From an uncultured Lachnospiraceae bacterium (lineage in GTDB: Bacteria; Bacillota; Clostridia; Lachnospirales; Lachnospiraceae): DNA of 23,716 nucleotides. The DNA lies in assembly GCA_910588565.1 (NCBI GenBank), contig CAJUPF010000050.1, positions 1 to 23,716 of the forward strand, written 5' to 3'. Below, piece by piece: positions 17,701-22,810 of the stretch. Position 1 is the first letter of the stretch; every line of letters begins with the position of its first letter. The notes beneath the pieces were generated by a model. That model was given only the letters and a program-made list of their open reading frames with translations, did not search any database and had not been told where the DNA came from. Both the position numbers and the translations under genes were made by a program.

Positions 17701-17793
17701 AAAGTCAAAGGAATAAAAAAAGGAAAAAGCTGCTATATTTACATTTATGCCCAGAACGGAGTGTACAAACAGGTAAAAGTCACTGTAAAATAG
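11734..17793 (+). CDS. Giant secreted protein with two GH43 domains, LamG-like, AbfB-like, FIVAR, Fn3 and Ig-like modules
   Basis: A 2019-residue exported enzyme. Signal peptide 1-28 (cleavage near VAAAQ). An Ig-like region with WSSSNEAVI precedes the first GH43 propeller (~145-470), with candidate catalytic Asp195 (TRDHY), Glu263 (WAPE) and Glu388 (VEGPG). A beta-rich region (~493-690) and a LamG/concanavalin-like module (~708-930, ending ALNETEIAEIHE) follow. The second GH43 propeller (~1137-1485) has Asp1153 (GGDPA), Asp1291 (DIDPTVWID) and Glu1364 (TEAPW). Then come an AbfB/CBM42-like module (~1488-1640), two helical FIVAR-like segments (~1645-1800), an Fn3 domain (~1837-1930) and a Lys-rich Ig-like domain (~1934-2019). 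Families of this type release arabinose or xylose from plant polysaccharide. No LPXTG anchor is seen. The ribosome site is GAGAGGAG. In the first propeller the usual D-P after the base is D-H. It converges on the next gene. Confidence 0.9.
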   Translation: MKWNRIVSGVMAAAMLAGLMPTVPVAAAQEPLAKLTLPYTAAGYKIAGNITLPETLVDGTTEIDWSSSNEAVINTEKQEFTSEEKKEYGERYEEIPAGVVMRQAKDTAVTLTAQVGTAKKEFQVTVKAKPEKTYEQMYEDGDFKGYLYASFVEPEVSAYRQQVYFASSDDGVHWDDLNRNKPVLESKLGTKATRDHYILRAPEGDRFYLIATDLDCTSGKWGDFSTKGSKYLMVWESDDLVNWSKQRMVKAADDMTGCAWAPEAIYDEVTGEYIVYWSGHDLNPDSESYNKKVVYVSRTRDFYSFSEQQKFVYPADTDGTDWGTSDSFIDTTMIQGSDGLYYRVTKYEDMPRQWNCGTKVFMDVAKYPMGEYTRVQTNLNADDFDGVEGPGWFRYNKDDAERTGYQYCLMLDGYNGKNSGVGFFPTVIEDLNGETSQSANFTKLASAQMRSWAKHGGILPLTQEEYDRVNQAYAYAPNVDLSEYINEERKVFDAADYYTKDNDFTGLQGAGWTLPSGTAFDNEDSKYLGFTGTVTMDGGYGTHKDWAAVQFIMAGNSAGDAVIRDIDGNNIFGYCYDGSGFWSGHGERSFGGTVIDQYGIPRLPGYAKTEVGPGSEEENTGRGANNQGGVCTLLFLNEENGYVVSTYINNKLISTEHYSGSFNGIREITSLNRQYYGSLKLYASETGSEPEEPVNPPVNPPVLTDDEDLLMRLTFDEEGTGSGSFGAAVGGTVTEHGSIGYANGADGTRALSITANAAGNYLELPKGILAGKSAATFSFQLKTAQTDSAANWVFMTTPLQIDEKQVFNDKDGDGEKYLGVGGVNTGRIMAERHYNTARKSILTVLDDFSVWKNVAVVYEAGGTKVYVNGSLVSSDTHQVDISQLMTAGANTWIGHANWQNGEGFSGMLDDFRIYGRALNETEIAEIHESKAIVSSDSGRLVMETVFSKNGTNVLSAAAQETVSVKTRVTNYSPTSRALVYCVTGYSADGTVTEQLQQIDGDVTVKSMKTAVFVKDITAKPETAYYQLTVKDITDAGRIQEFTAGYLPVGTALTAQMIAGTYQNADGSQMIVSADNVNGTQVTINGKTYTAALKDGTVRLTDNTGAYADKRNASATDGTLSVTVTPEPMVIDKSSGGNPIIRTDKDGNRLYGGDPAAVVIDDTVYLVVGHDNGKPGNNNANYYNMPDWQYYTSADLKTWTHGGTFMKQSDIPWRSTSNDAWASQMTPYTNKKTGETKYYFYFCTPSEGGTHAIGVAVAEEPGGPYTATSAPLVKGADTWVDGIGNAGHHDIDPTVWIDTDEEGNEHRYLMWGNTTCYIAELNEDMVSIKDRNGDGTITIDHTGSDDHDIKYIDFANTQPGQGFTEAPWLYRRQDENGNYYGKYYMFAAWGWAEKMGYATADDLFGPWTFEGMIMENTLTSNTNHPAVIDFKGKTYFIYHNGSLPGGNGGNRSVCIQEMAFRKDGSIEMMPDLSLGLGGTASVIKTSDNNYLGHDPLGNTQSYVVGANGGGQGEYRMDVKGYGEENGYNTQWEIVPARNVPEGEDAAYYVSIQSTNMTGYFIKSESSSTKLASDNMGTMEAMMSYKTVHALDGSEGVSFESAAYPGKYLTFVDGRLVTAKPTSLSRCSFTIAEPGTPIEPAPPEDTDQAAAERVIDLIHAIGQVSNTSASRDKIQAARTAYNALTESQRKRITSAELKILTDAEEAYARLEEEAGQEEEDKRKEEAKKQQAAELNNVIQQIKLEGKEADYTAESWAAYQKALADAKAILNDPKAEAAAILQAKTELERAIQKLVRTGAGNPDETEEAKKAKAGTISIADSKKAITSANTDKKDVAGSTFKTLKVKAVGGNKSVTVSWNKIKDASGYMVYGAECGKKMKLLKTLPASKKSYKAAKLKKGKYYKYIVTAYKEIYKENRVIATSVSVHASTNGGKYKVPSGIRISKSKVSVKKGKTLTLKPGMKTKGKGSFKTHMAKFRFESSDPKVATVTKKGKVKGIKKGKSCYIYIYAQNGVYKQVKVTVK

Positions 17794-17801
17794 AATCAAG
17801 G

Positions 17802-17858
17802 AAAAACAAAAAAAGAGGCTGCCGCTTTACAATTGAAAAATCGTGAGGCGGCAGCCTC
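17802..17858 (-). terminator. Terminator of the NlpC/P60 gene
   Basis: GAGGCTGCCGC at 17815-17825 and its complement at 17848-17858 form an 11-bp GC-rich stem. On the minus strand it is followed by T7-G-T5 (17802-17814), ideal for a transcript from the right. On the plus strand the stem is followed by ATGTTATA, so it would end the GH43 transcript less well. Confidence 0.85.
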
Positions 17859-17880
17859 ATGTTATATAAAAAACTGATGT

Positions 17881-19026
17881 TTACCGCAGCGGCCTTGCCA
17901 GCAGGGAACCGTTCGCAACGCTGTAACCGGAATTTCTGGAAGCCCAGAGTGCGGCAATTACAGGTTTTCCCTGGCTGTCATATCCCAGACAGGTATATCC
18001 GGTAAACATTTCCACATGATAAGTGGTATTGTAAGGATTTCTTAAATCTGAGGATTTAAAGATAAGATCTCCTGGATTTAACTGCATTTTCTGGAGTTTT
18101 TTGTTGGTGTACCCGCCTTTTATCATACGGTTGTTTGCTCTGCACCATGCGGATTCAGAAGCGCTTGTCCCAGGATAACTTGCATTTCCAAAGGTAAATC
18201 CCGCACATTCCTTGTATGCCTTCCATACAAGCGAACTGCAGTCATAATAACCGGGCTGCGTGCGTTTAGCCTGGCTGTAAGTCCAGTGGTTTCCTATGTA
18301 AGTTGCCCGTTCACATACTTTTTTCAGCTGGCTTGTTGTGACAGATACGGCGCAGCCTATCGGTTTTCCGTTGATTTTTGCTGTAATTATGGTATTTCCC
18401 ACTTTTTTGCCTTTTACAACGCCTTTTTGTGAAATTGTTGCAATTTTTTTATTGGAGGAAGACCACTGTATGCCTTTTGAACAGCCGGAAATTTTTAATT
18501 TTTTGGTTTTCCCTTTTACCAGCAATAGGGAGCTGGCAGATAGTTTCACGGGTTTTAAAGAGGCTTTGATCTGAAATTTCTTTCCTTCTATGGTAACTGT
18601 CAGTTTTGTCGAACACTTTTTATCTGCATATAGCCGCAGATGCAGGATATTGTCGGAAAGCGACGCGCTGGCCGATACATTTTTGTTGGAACTTTTACAG
18701 GAAAGCCGGATTCCGTTTTTTTCATCCAGGACAGTCGGGCTGTTGACTGTAATGTCAGCTTCTGCATTTGCATAATATACAGCGCTGCCATAGGTATACG
18801 ACGGAACCAGGTAGCCGGTTATGGAAGTAGTATCCAGCGTTACTTTTGCCATATTCAGTTCAGGTTCCGTGGCTTCGGCGCTTTCTGACCAGGTATTGTC
18901 AGACGCTGTCTGTTCTGCGGCGCTGGCGGTTTCTCCCCGCAGGATAATTCCACAGGCGCACAGGACGCTGATACAAAGCGCTGCTAAAATAAATTTCTTA
19001 TGTTTGCTGTTCCAGTTGAGTTTCAT
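17881..19026 (-). CDS. Secreted Ig-like and NlpC/P60 cell-wall hydrolase
   Basis: A 381-residue exported protein. Residues 10-37 are a signal peptide (hydrophobic core, likely cleavage at TASAA). Residues ~60-150 are beta-rich; ~157-230 form a Big_2-type Ig-like domain (SSSNKKIATISQKGVVKGKK, split here for its key pattern). The C-terminal ~235-381 is NlpC/P60-like: catalytic Cys263 in YDCSSLVW, His337 in TYHVEMF and the segment LNPGDLIF between them. Such enzymes cut gamma-D-Glu-diaminopimelate or related peptidoglycan bonds. A third active-site polar residue was not assigned. GAGGAGG precedes the ATG. It faces the giant GH43 gene tail to tail with a terminator between them. A promoter was not convincing in the AT-rich 19030-19128 region. 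Confidence 0.88.
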   Translation of the reverse strand: MKLNWNSKHKKFILAALCISVLCACGIILRGETASAAEQTASDNTWSESAEATEPELNMAKVTLDTTSITGYLVPSYTYGSAVYYANAEADITVNSPTVLDEKNGIRLSCKSSNKNVSASASLSDNILHLRLYADKKCSTKLTVTIEGKKFQIKASLKPVKLSASSLLLVKGKTKKLKISGCSKGIQWSSSNKKIATISQKGVVKGKKVGNTIITAKINGKPIGCAVSVTTSQLKKVCERATYIGNHWTYSQAKRTQPGYYDCSSLVWKAYKECAGFTFGNASYPGTSASESAWCRANNRMIKGGYTNKKLQKMQLNPGDLIFKSSDLRNPYNTTYHVEMFTGYTCLGYDSQGKPVIAALWASRNSGYSVANGSLLARPLR

Positions 19027-19128
19027 GACGTTTCCTCCTCGTTCGTTTGATTTAATACATACTATTTAATTGTACTATGTCCGTAGGAAAAATGATATAG
19101 GTTTTGGAAAATTTTATTATTCTGCTGA

Positions 19129-19290
19129 ATGGGATGGTTACTATTCACGGTGCCCTGCACCCCGCTGCAGGGCATCCGGCCAATAAAGCAGTGGTTTCAA
19201 GCATCCAGCCCCTCGCCGAAGGCGACTTGGAATGGGCTGGATGCGTTACAGTTTGCGGCCGGGTTAGGCCGTGAACTGTAACATGGGATG
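19129..19290. mobile_element. Candidate MITE: 146 bp with terminal inverted repeats and 8-bp target duplication
   Basis: The core at 19137-19282 starts GTTACTATTCACGG and ends CCGTGAACTGTAAC, inverted repeats matching at 12 of 14 positions. ATGGGATG flanks it on both sides (19129-19136 and 19283-19290). Inside are three hairpins: TGCCCTGCA (19151-19159) with 19166-19174; GCATCCAGCCC (19201-19211) with 19234-19244, containing TCGCC-GAA-GGCGA; and a 16-bp stem 19245-19260 with 19267-19282. No ORF is present, so movement would need a transposase elsewhere. The direct repeat continues for 6 more bases, so another origin is possible. Confidence 0.6.
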
Positions 19291-19334
19291 GTTACTTGTG
19301 AATGCTATAATAAAATGCAAAAAGTAAAATATTC

Positions 19335-19363
19335 TTGACATTATGCCATTCATATAGTAAACT
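19335..19363 (+). promoter_or_regulatory. Promoter of the membrane protein-XRE pair
   Basis: TTGACA at 19335-19340 and TAAACT at 19358-19363 are 17 bases apart. The predicted leader to 19449 carries two hairpins. Confidence 0.6.
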
Positions 19364-19385
19364 GTTTCTGTAATAAAACGTGACA

Positions 19386-19433
19386 GATGTTTGCAAAGCC
19401 AGATTTTGCAGACATCCGGATACAATTATCTGG
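19386..19433 (+). promoter_or_regulatory. Two hairpins in the leader before the membrane protein gene
   Basis: GATGTTTGCAAA at 19386-19397 pairs with TTTGCAGACATC at 19405-19416 (12 bp, one G-U). CCGGATA at 19416-19422 pairs with TATCTGG at 19427-19433. The second ends two bases before the ribosome site AAGGAG (19435-19440). It could be an XRE operator or a translational control element; neither is shown. Confidence 0.45.
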
Positions 19434-19448
19434 GAAGGAGCAGATGTT

Positions 19449-19985
19449 ATGGAAAACTATGAGCTGGGATATTTAATAGGGGCTACCGTTGGACTTTTGA
19501 TCGGGCTTGCAGTTGCCGTGCCTTTGTTGAAGTTTATGAAAAAGGACGGAAAATTAAAGTGTAAATACGACGAGCGGCAGGAGATTGTCCGGGGCAGGGC
19601 GTTTAAGTATGGATTTTTTACATATCTGGTTTATCTGTTTCTGGATATGATTTATGGAGATTATCTGGAACGGGTTATGGAACGGGGGGTGGTTTCGTTT
19701 GCCGGTTTGATACTTGGAGTTGTTGTTTATGCCGGATATGCGATCTGGAATGATGGATATTTTTCTTTGAATGAATATCCGGTGCGGGTTGTTCTGACGT
19801 TTGCTGTTCTTTCCCTGACGTACTTTGCAGTTGCTGGTATTCATATTTTTGCTCTGAAAGATATGGTGAAACATGGAGTGCTGTCTATTCATGCGATTAC
19901 ATTGCTTTGCGGAATTATGATGCTGATTATTCTGCTTCTGGTACTGGTAAAATGCGCATGTAAAAAAGGACTTGAGGAAGGATAA
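19449..19985 (+). CDS. Small multi-pass membrane protein paired with an XRE regulator
   Basis: A 178-residue protein with about five membrane segments: near 8-29, 53-70, 78-100, 110-135 and 145-170. A charged loop KFMKKDGKLKCKYDERQEIVRG lies after the first (key residues: Lys-rich, ending DERQE). No catalytic motif is visible and the function is unknown. The ATG at 19449 is preceded by AAGGAG with 8 bases of spacing; an earlier in-frame start at 19380 is in the leader hairpins and is rejected. The HTH gene begins 8 bases after the stop codon. Membrane proteins of this kind are often coupled with small XRE regulators in Lachnospiraceae; a signalling or stress role is only a guess. Confidence 0.82.
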   Translation: MENYELGYLIGATVGLLIGLAVAVPLLKFMKKDGKLKCKYDERQEIVRGRAFKYGFFTYLVYLFLDMIYGDYLERVMERGVVSFAGLILGVVVYAGYAIWNDGYFSLNEYPVRVVLTFAVLSLTYFAVAGIHIFALKDMVKHGVLSIHAITLLCGIMMLIILLLVLVKCACKKGLEEG

Positions 19986-19993
19986 GGGGATGA

Positions 19994-20203
19994 ATGAAAA
20001 ATTTGAGATTAAAAGCAGCCCGTGCGGGACTTGATATGTCCCAGCAGGAGCTGGCGGATAAAGTAGGCGTATCGCGCCAGACAATCAGTGCGATTGAAAA
20101 AGGGGATTATAATCCGACGATTAAACTGTGCATTGCCATCTGCCATGTACTGGGGAAGACGTTGGATGAGTTATTCTGGTCAGATGGGCGGGTGCAGGGA
20201 TAG
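19994..20203 (+). CDS. XRE-family helix-turn-helix regulator
   Basis: A 69-residue DNA-binding protein consisting almost only of a Cro/CI-type HTH: LKAARAGLDMSQQELADKVG, then VSRQTISAIEKGDYNPTIKL and the dimer-type end CHVLGKTLDELFW. This is the YozG/SinR-like short form frequent beside membrane-protein genes. It likely autoregulates the pair, perhaps through the leader hairpins. Its ribosome site is AAGGGG at 19984-19989, overlapping the end of the membrane gene; another ATG at 19990 is in a different frame. Confidence 0.92.
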   Translation: MKNLRLKAARAGLDMSQQELADKVGVSRQTISAIEKGDYNPTIKLCIAICHVLGKTLDELFWSDGRVQG

Positions 20204-20224
20204 GTAAGGGGTTGAACGGGGGAC

Positions 20225-20375
20225 GCCAAGATCCGGTCTTTCTCTGTCCACAGACTCGCTTTCGCTCTTAAAAGACGCAGCGGTACATAAGCGTGTGCCG
20301 ATTGTGGGCAATCGCCACGCACTAAGTACCGGCATCTTTTAACGGTCTGCAGACAGAGAGAGACCGGCTCTTGGC
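20225..20375. repeat. Long imperfect palindrome (151 bp)
   Basis: The outer 24 bases, beginning GCCAAGATCCGGTCT, match the reverse complement of the last 24 at 22 positions. Further in, CAGAC, TTAAAAGA, CGGTAC and CGATTG match their partners, giving a nearly continuous stem ending in the loop TGGG at 20305-20308. The left arm (80 bases) is 13 longer than the right (67) because of a bulge near 20254-20266 (TCGCTTTCGC). No ORF is present. It could be a dispersed repeat, a transcription barrier, or a structured RNA; it lies in the gap between XRE and the ABC operon. Confidence 0.8.
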
Positions 20376-20403
20376 TGGCTGTTGAATCATAGAAAGTTTA
20401 AAG

Positions 20404-20425
20404 GATACCTTTATGCCATTCGGCA
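20404..20425 (+). repeat. TGCC-ATTC-GGCA palindromic repeat, intergenic copy
   Basis: GATACCTTTATGCCATTCGG then CA. It differs in one base from 21487-21508 inside the following ATPase gene. The core TATGCC-ATTC-GGCATA is a perfect small palindrome. Confidence 0.7.
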
Positions 20426-20443
20426 TATTAAGGAAAACTTAAG

Positions 20444-20505
20444 TTGCCCCGTTAGTTTGCCCGTGATAAAATGTGTTTGGAATTTTGCTGAAATGAAATT
20501 ATATT
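20444..20505 (+). promoter_or_regulatory. Two possible promoters of the ABC operon
   Basis: First: TTGCCC at 20444-20449 and TAAAAT at 20467-20472, 17-base spacer. Second: TTGGAA at 20477-20482 and TATATT at 20500-20505, 17-base spacer. The second would leave only a short leader before the ATG at 20530. Confidence 0.5.
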
Positions 20506-20529
20506 CTAAGAATTATAAATGGAGATACT

Positions 20530-21528
20530 ATGGAACTTGAACTGAGGAATATTCAAAAAAGCTTTGGTGAAAAAGAAGTGCTGAAAGGGATATCTTTTAC
20601 AGCCTCCAGCGGAAAAGCGTTCGGTTTGTTGGGGCGCAATGGCGCTGGAAAGACGACGACGATCCGAATTTTGATGGATGTATTTAATGCGGATGCCGGA
20701 GAGATTCTGGTGGATGGAAAGCCTGTGGATTATAAGCAGCTGCGGCTGGGGTACCTGCCGGAAGAGCGTGGGTTGTATCCAAGGAAGAAAATCATTGATC
20801 AGCTGATCTATTTTGCCCGGTTAAACGGAATGAAGCGGCAGGATGCCGTGAAATCCATTGATTACTGGTTAGAACGCCTTGGGATGGCGGAACACCGGAA
20901 TAAGAAACTGGATACTTTATCCAAAGGAAACCAGCAGAAAATCCAGCTTGTGACAGCGCTTGCCCATGAACCGCAGATTATTATTCTGGATGAACCGTTT
21001 TCTGGCCTTGATCCGGTCAATGCCATGCTGTTAAAGGATGTGGTAAAAGAAGAGATTGCAAAAGGCAAAATTGTACTTTTTTCCAGTCATCAGATGAATT
21101 ATATTGAAGAATTTTGTGATGGCATTGCCATTCTAAATGGAGGATCGATTGTGCTGAAAGGGGATATTTATGATATCAAGCATAATTATGTGCGGGATAA
21201 ACTGCTGGTGTGTTCGGAACAGGCAGAGGAGATCCGGACGCGTCTTGGGGACTGCTGCAGCGTCACAGAAACAGGGGAACTGTTGGTTCAGATGAAAGAT
21301 CCGGCAGAAAAGCAGGAAATGATGAAGATGCTGACAGGGGCGTATGACATCGATGAAATCAAAGTGTTTGAACCGTCGCTAAATGATATATTTGTAGAAT
21401 TTGCACAGGATGAAACCTCTGGGGATACCATGCTGCCCTCTGGGGCACACGTGCCATCTGGCAGGAATAAGGATATCCCTTCTAGAGATACCTTTATTCC
21501 ATTCGGCAAAAAAGGAAACGGGAGGTGA
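20530..21528 (+). CDS. ABC-2 type exporter ATP-binding protein with an unusual tail
   Basis: A 332-residue NatA-like ATPase. Walker A GRNGAGKT is at 35-42, the signature LSKGNQQK at 130-137, Walker B IIILDEP at 150-156, and the H-loop SSHQMN follows. The family's C-terminal domain ends with VFEPSLNDIFVEFAQD at about residue 294. Residues 294-332 are extra and unusual: they contain LPSG, VPSG and IPFG, each encoded by a small TGCC-type palindrome. It powers the permease encoded next; the cargo is unknown (Na+, peptide or drug are options in this family). The ribosome site is GGAG before the ATG. The next start lies 5 bases after the stop. Confidence 0.92.
   Translation: MELELRNIQKSFGEKEVLKGISFTASSGKAFGLLGRNGAGKTTTIRILMDVFNADAGEILVDGKPVDYKQLRLGYLPEERGLYPRKKIIDQLIYFARLNGMKRQDAVKSIDYWLERLGMAEHRNKKLDTLSKGNQQKIQLVTALAHEPQIIILDEPFSGLDPVNAMLLKDVVKEEIAKGKIVLFSSHQMNYIEEFCDGIAILNGGSIVLKGDIYDIKHNYVRDKLLVCSEQAEEIRTRLGDCCSVTETGELLVQMKDPAEKQEMMKMLTGAYDIDEIKVFEPSLNDIFVEFAQDETSGDTMLPSGAHVPSGRNKDIPSRDTFIPFGKKGNGR
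21422..21508 (+). repeat. Palindromic repeats translated in the ATPase tail
   Basis: Three small palindromes lie in one reading frame: TGCCC-TCTG-GGGCA (21434-21447), TGCC-ATCT-GGCA (21452-21463), and TTCC-ATTC-GGCA (21497-21508). They encode LPSG, VPSG and IPFG. GGGATA (21422-21427) pairs with TATCCC (21474-21479) around the first two. The last unit is part of the 22-base repeat shared with 20404-20425. Confidence 0.7.
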
Positions 21529-21533
21529 GTCAG

Positions 21534-22781
21534 ATGGGACAGTTTAAGACTATTTTTCAGTTTGAATTTGTCAATTATCTGAAAAATAAAGTATTTGCCG
21601 GAGTTACGGTTTTTCTGGTGCTTTTAATTGCAGTTGTGATGTTTTTTCCGCGTATTGCCACGGTTGTCTTTGGTGATGAGGATACGGCGGAGGAGGGAGT
21701 GGCAGCAGAAGGTATGCTGCTGCTTGCTGCCGGAGATTATGCCCGGACGGATTTGCTGCAGGAAGCATTTCGGAGCGCATTTCCGGAATATGAAATCGCT
21801 CTTACGGATGAGGATTTGGATACCATAAAGCGCCAGGTGCTTTCCGGTCTGGCAGAAGGCGCGTTTGTACTGGAAAGCCCGACTTCCTATACGTATTATG
21901 TGGAGAATCTTTCCATGTACGATGCTAATACACAGTTGGCGGATGAGGTTTTACAGAATCTGCACTGGATAAATTCTCTTGTTGACAGCGGGCTTTCCGC
22001 AGAGGAAGCTGGAGAAATTCTTGCAGTTCCGGTTGCACATGATACGGTGAGCCTTGGAAAAGACCAGATACAGAATTTTTTCTATACCTATATTATGGTG
22101 TTTGCTTTGTATATGGTAGTTTTGCTGTATGGACAGATGGTAGCGACCAATGTGGCGTCGGAAAAGAGCTCTAGGGCGATGGAACTGCTGATTACCAGCG
22201 CGAAGCCGACGGGCATGATGTTTGGAAAAGTATTTGCCTCCTGTCTGGCAGGATTGATACAGCTGGTGGCGGTATTTGGTTCTGCAGTTCTCTTTTACAG
22301 CCTGAATCGATCGTATTGGGCGGGAAATATGCTGATAGATTCTCTGTTTGGTATGCCGGTAGAGTTGTTTGTCTATATGTTGATCTTTTTTGTGCTGGGA
22401 TTTTTAACGTATGCCTTTTTGTATGGGGCAATTGGTTCTACCGTATCCAAATTAGAGGATATCAATACGGCTGTGATGCCGGTGACACTGTTGTTTATAG
22501 CCGGGTTTCTGGTGGTTATGTTTTCCATGTCGGGCGGGGAAATTGACAATCTGCTGATGCGGATCTGTTCTTTTATCCCGTTTACCTCTCCAATGGCTAT
22601 GTTTACAAGGATTGCCATGAGCACGGTGCCGTTTGCGGAAGTTCTGATATCGATTCTGATTCTGATGGTATCGGTTGTTGCAACCGGGTTTTTCTCTGCT
22701 AAAGTATACCGGGTAGGCGTATTGCTCTATGGAAACAGGCTGAAGCTTGGAGCTATTATCAAGGCAGTCAGGAAAGGCTGA
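21534..22781 (+). CDS. ABC-2 type exporter permease (NatB-like)
   Basis: A 415-residue membrane protein: one segment near 18-45, a large outward domain (~48-185), then about five more segments in the C-terminal half, with MELLITSAKPTGMMFGKVFAS as the typical NatB/ABC-2 coupling region (key residues E-L-L-I-x-S-x-K). It pairs with the ATPase upstream to export an unknown substrate. The ATG at 21534 lies 8 bases after GGGAGG; the GTG at 21525, overlapping the ATPase stop as GTGA, has no room for a ribosome site. Operon with the ATPase; the gap is 5 bases. Confidence 0.9.
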   Translation: MGQFKTIFQFEFVNYLKNKVFAGVTVFLVLLIAVVMFFPRIATVVFGDEDTAEEGVAAEGMLLLAAGDYARTDLLQEAFRSAFPEYEIALTDEDLDTIKRQVLSGLAEGAFVLESPTSYTYYVENLSMYDANTQLADEVLQNLHWINSLVDSGLSAEEAGEILAVPVAHDTVSLGKDQIQNFFYTYIMVFALYMVVLLYGQMVATNVASEKSSRAMELLITSAKPTGMMFGKVFASCLAGLIQLVAVFGSAVLFYSLNRSYWAGNMLIDSLFGMPVELFVYMLIFFVLGFLTYAFLYGAIGSTVSKLEDINTAVMPVTLLFIAGFLVVMFSMSGGEIDNLLMRICSFIPFTSPMAMFTRIAMSTVPFAEVLISILILMVSVVATGFFSAKVYRVGVLLYGNRLKLGAIIKAVRKG

Positions 22782-22810
22782 TACGGCAGGCACGTCAGAA
22801 AGGGTAAATT

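Noticed and set aside
19137..19282. Insertion sequence with a transposase
   Set aside because: The element is only 146 bp and has no ORF; at most it is non-autonomous.
20225..20375. Long palindrome as a CRISPR, tRNA or intrinsic terminator
   Set aside because: There are no repeated spacers or cloverleaf, and no U-run follows the stem.
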